Origin: CAIJXB01 sp964455905
GTDB lineage: Bacteria > Chlamydiota > Chlamydiia > Chlamydiales > Rhabdochlamydiaceae
DNA length: 64,000 nt
Assembly: GCA_964455905.1 (NCBI GenBank)
Contig: CAYVYN010000002.1
Span: forward strand, 124,001-188,000
Direction of reading: 5' to 3'
Part shown: in pieces, positions 62,456-64,000 of the stretch
Numbering within the stretch: position 1 is the first letter of the stretch
Layout: the number at the start of each line of letters is the position of its first letter
Notes under the pieces: generated by a model
What the model was told of the DNA's origin: nothing
What the model saw: the letters and a program-made list of their open reading frames with translations, nothing else
Database searches by the model: none
Position numbers and translations under genes: made by a program

Positions 62456-63127
62456 ATGAAGAAGTTTATTTTAGGGGTTTTAGGATGTTTAGCCTTGTTT
62501 TTAGCGATGAACCAGGGGAATCTTCAGACAAGCCCTCTTTCTACTCTTTTAGCTTTAAAAGGTGGATTCCTGCAGCAAGAGCAGGTTGTTCTTTCTGTAA
62601 GAGCGTTAAATGCGGAAGAAAGTAAGGAACATTTACAAGGCGACATCGTTCATTGGGGGTATCAGCCTGTTCAGGTGACGATTGAAAATAACTCACCAGA
62701 TCCCTATTTTTTAAGCCCTGAATCTATCGAACTACCACTTATCCATTCCAAAAAAGTAGCAAATCATGTTGTAAAAAACTCTATTCCTAGGGCGATTGGA
62801 TTTAAGATAGCCAGTTTTTTATTTTGGCCTTTTATGATTCCTAGTACTATAGATAGTTTAATGACTTTAAAAAGTTACAACGCTCTTAAAAAAAGCTTAG
62901 CTTCTAAAATAGTCAAAGAAGAAATCATCCCACCTTATTCAGTAGTTAATCGTCTTTTTTTTGTGAAGATTGAAGACTATCAAGATTCTTACGTAATTAA
63001 AATACAGAATCAAGAGACCTTAGAGGATAAGGTATTTCAGTTAGAAAAAGGGGATGATGAGGGGCAAAAAACCATTTCTCCCACGCTAACAGAAATAGAA
63101 AACTACTACCTTTCGCATGAAAAGTAG
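62456..63127 (+). CDS. Exported or inner-membrane protein between copD and copB, opposite strand
   Basis: The 223-residue protein begins with a signal or anchor helix (MKKFILGVLGCLALFLAMNQ), continues in a soluble domain with beta strands (QPVQVTIENNSPDPYFLSPE), has a second hydrophobic stretch (about 113-130, IASFLFWPFMIPSTI) and a soluble C-terminus. CGGAGAG precedes the ATG. It splits the two translocator genes and converges with copD with 12 bases between stops. Function unknown. Confidence 0.6.
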   Translation: MKKFILGVLGCLALFLAMNQGNLQTSPLSTLLALKGGFLQQEQVVLSVRALNAEESKEHLQGDIVHWGYQPVQVTIENNSPDPYFLSPESIELPLIHSKKVANHVVKNSIPRAIGFKIASFLFWPFMIPSTIDSLMTLKSYNALKKSLASKIVKEEIIPPYSVVNRLFFVKIEDYQDSYVIKIQNQETLEDKVFQLEKGDDEGQKTISPTLTEIENYYLSHEK

Positions 63128-63139
63128 TAGCTATCCACT

Positions 63140-64000
63140 TTAGACTCTTTGGCTCGAAGATATCTCCTGCTGCGTTCTTTGTGCCTGTGCAATACTTTGA
63201 GATAGACCAGAAGATTGGTCTCTGTTTCCTTGGTAAACACCGGTAAGCATTTGAGCCGAAGATTTCATTAATTCGGCATTAGCGCTCGCTGTTCCTGCTT
63301 CAAGCTGTTTTTTCGCCGCAGCAAAGTCGTAGGTTGATTTGATAAGGCCTCCAACTGCTTGGAAAGATGCATTAATCGCTGTACTTTGCTGCAGTCGCAT
63401 GCTTAGCTCGGAAGGAGCCGCTTGATCAACCCGCTCTTGTAACTTGACTTTATTTTCAGTGCCTTTATTAATAACTAGATTGATTTCCTCATCACCCATA
63501 TTATCTCTAGCATTTTGTGTTCTTTTCGAAATATCAGCTTTTTGGCTTTGGATAAAACTTTTTTGCTGATCTTCGGAAAAAGAAGCAGGGGGCTCTTGTG
63601 GTTTAAGATATCCATTTTCTTTTAGTTCAATAATATCATTTTCTAACTTAGCCCTACTTTCTCTTGTTTTTGCGTCGGGTCCTTTTATTTCCCCTTTAGC
63701 TTTTATCGTATCCATATCATCAAGTAGCTGCTGAGTTTGTGCTTTCTTAGCATTTTGTGATCTTTCTGGATCCTGGCGAATAGCCCTAGCCTCTTCAATA
63801 ATACCTGCTTCTTCTCCTGTGTAGGGTGTGTTAGAGTCTGGTTTTGCAAGGATTTCATTTTCTTTAAAGAGGATTTCGGCATCTTTTCTGGCGCGAAATC
63901 TGTCCTTAACCTCAATAGCTTGTCGATCACCTGCGTCAACATCCTGAACAAGATTTTCTACTGTTGCTTTATTGGTTAGATCTGTTTCTCTAGTCGTTCG
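63140..64000 (-). CDS. copD: Type III secretion translocator, CopD/YopD-like (5' truncated by window edge)
   Basis: The frame is open from the right window edge (CGA at 64000-63998) for 286 codons without a start before ATG 63715, so the gene begins outside the window and the 191-residue piece from 63715 is only its C-terminal part. The C-terminal block NASFQAVGGLIKSTYDFAAA, then ANAELMKSSAQMLTGVYQGN, is the CopD tail. The upstream region is charged helix (TNKATVENLVQDVDAGDRQA). It is the probable partner of CopB in the translocation pore. It ends SSSQRV at 63140. Confidence 0.72.
   Translation of the reverse strand, partial: RTTRETDLTNKATVENLVQDVDAGDRQAIEVKDRFRARKDAEILFKENEILAKPDSNTPYTGEEAGIIEEARAIRQDPERSQNAKKAQTQQLLDDMDTIKAKGEIKGPDAKTRESRAKLENDIIELKENGYLKPQEPPASFSEDQQKSFIQSQKADISKRTQNARDNMGDEEINLVINKGTENKVKLQERVDQAAPSELSMRLQQSTAINASFQAVGGLIKSTYDFAAAKKQLEAGTASANAELMKSSAQMLTGVYQGNRDQSSGLSQSIAQAQRTQQEISSSQRV

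Noticed and set aside
63703..63951. 82-residue minus-strand ORF at the right edge
   Set aside because: It is a shadow frame. The CopD frame is open through the whole stretch to the window edge and gives protein-like sequence.
1..64000. CRISPR arrays, insertion sequences, prophage or rRNA
   Set aside because: No spaced direct repeats, terminal inverted repeats, transposase motifs or rRNA blocks were seen. The only tyrosine recombinase is the Xer type.

Overview
The window comes from a member of the phylum Chlamydiae outside the classical genus Chlamydia. It is AT-rich, densely coded, and has no mobile element, tRNA, rRNA or CRISPR array that I can see. The lineage call rests on a CopB/CopD-type type III secretion translocator pair at the right edge. 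It is supported by remembered Chlamydia trachomatis gene order: lysine/alanine-rich Hc2-like gene, holA, rsmI-like, variable slot, hemW, CT053-like, sucA, sucB, and the block rpmG, lolE, lolD. The many large unrecognised proteins with paired hydrophobic segments also fit an environmental chlamydia.

Layout. 1-2930: a nucleotide-transporter-like membrane protein, ferredoxin, a DUF1858/A-type Fe-S carrier fusion and adenylate kinase. 3333-6513: a large membrane-hairpin protein and an LPS-type glycosyltransferase. 11340-6518 (minus): a tight operon rpmG-lolE-lolD-ispA-J-like protein. 11506-17501: a tiny exported peptide, tsaD, unknowns, a TerC-type protein, an SGL-family protein and Hsp20 with a good promoter. 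18082-25516: rlmH, lgt, xer recombinase, an exported protein with a phosphoinositide-kinase-like motif set, a degenerate class III cyclase, an Hc2-like protein, holA and an rsmI-like gene. 25513-33026: an island of five unrecognised genes and one broken gene, in the slot that holds the variable secreted genes CT049-CT051 in C. trachomatis. 33030-40071: hemW, a CT053-like gene and sucA-sucB-lpdA. 40202-43457: a protein with eight exact 35-residue repeats, then a compact unit of two tandem paralogous micro-proteins with a near-consensus promoter and a strong terminator. 43456-49248: tpx, a proline-rich FGE-fold protein, a GGQ release-factor-like protein and a pair of membrane paralogues. 49456-59729: transporters (CDF, SMR, RarD, DAACS), TMEM14-like, sua5, a histidine phosphatase, an exported M3 peptidase and aroK. 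59797-64000: copB and copD, split by an opposing exported-protein gene.

Housekeeping modules that work together are t6A synthesis (Sua5 and TsaD), Fe-S biology (ferredoxin, A-type carrier, HemW), lipoprotein maturation and export (Lgt, LolDE), and the complete 2-oxoglutarate dehydrogenase (E1, E2, E3).

Gene decay is visible in five places: an SMR transporter broken by one missing A, a gene split by one TAA codon, and three intergenic remnants. The most interesting leads are the exported kinase-like protein beside the degenerate cyclase, the micro-protein unit, the exact 35-residue repeat protein, and the variable island at a syntenic effector slot. All assignments come from reading the sequence; no database search was possible.
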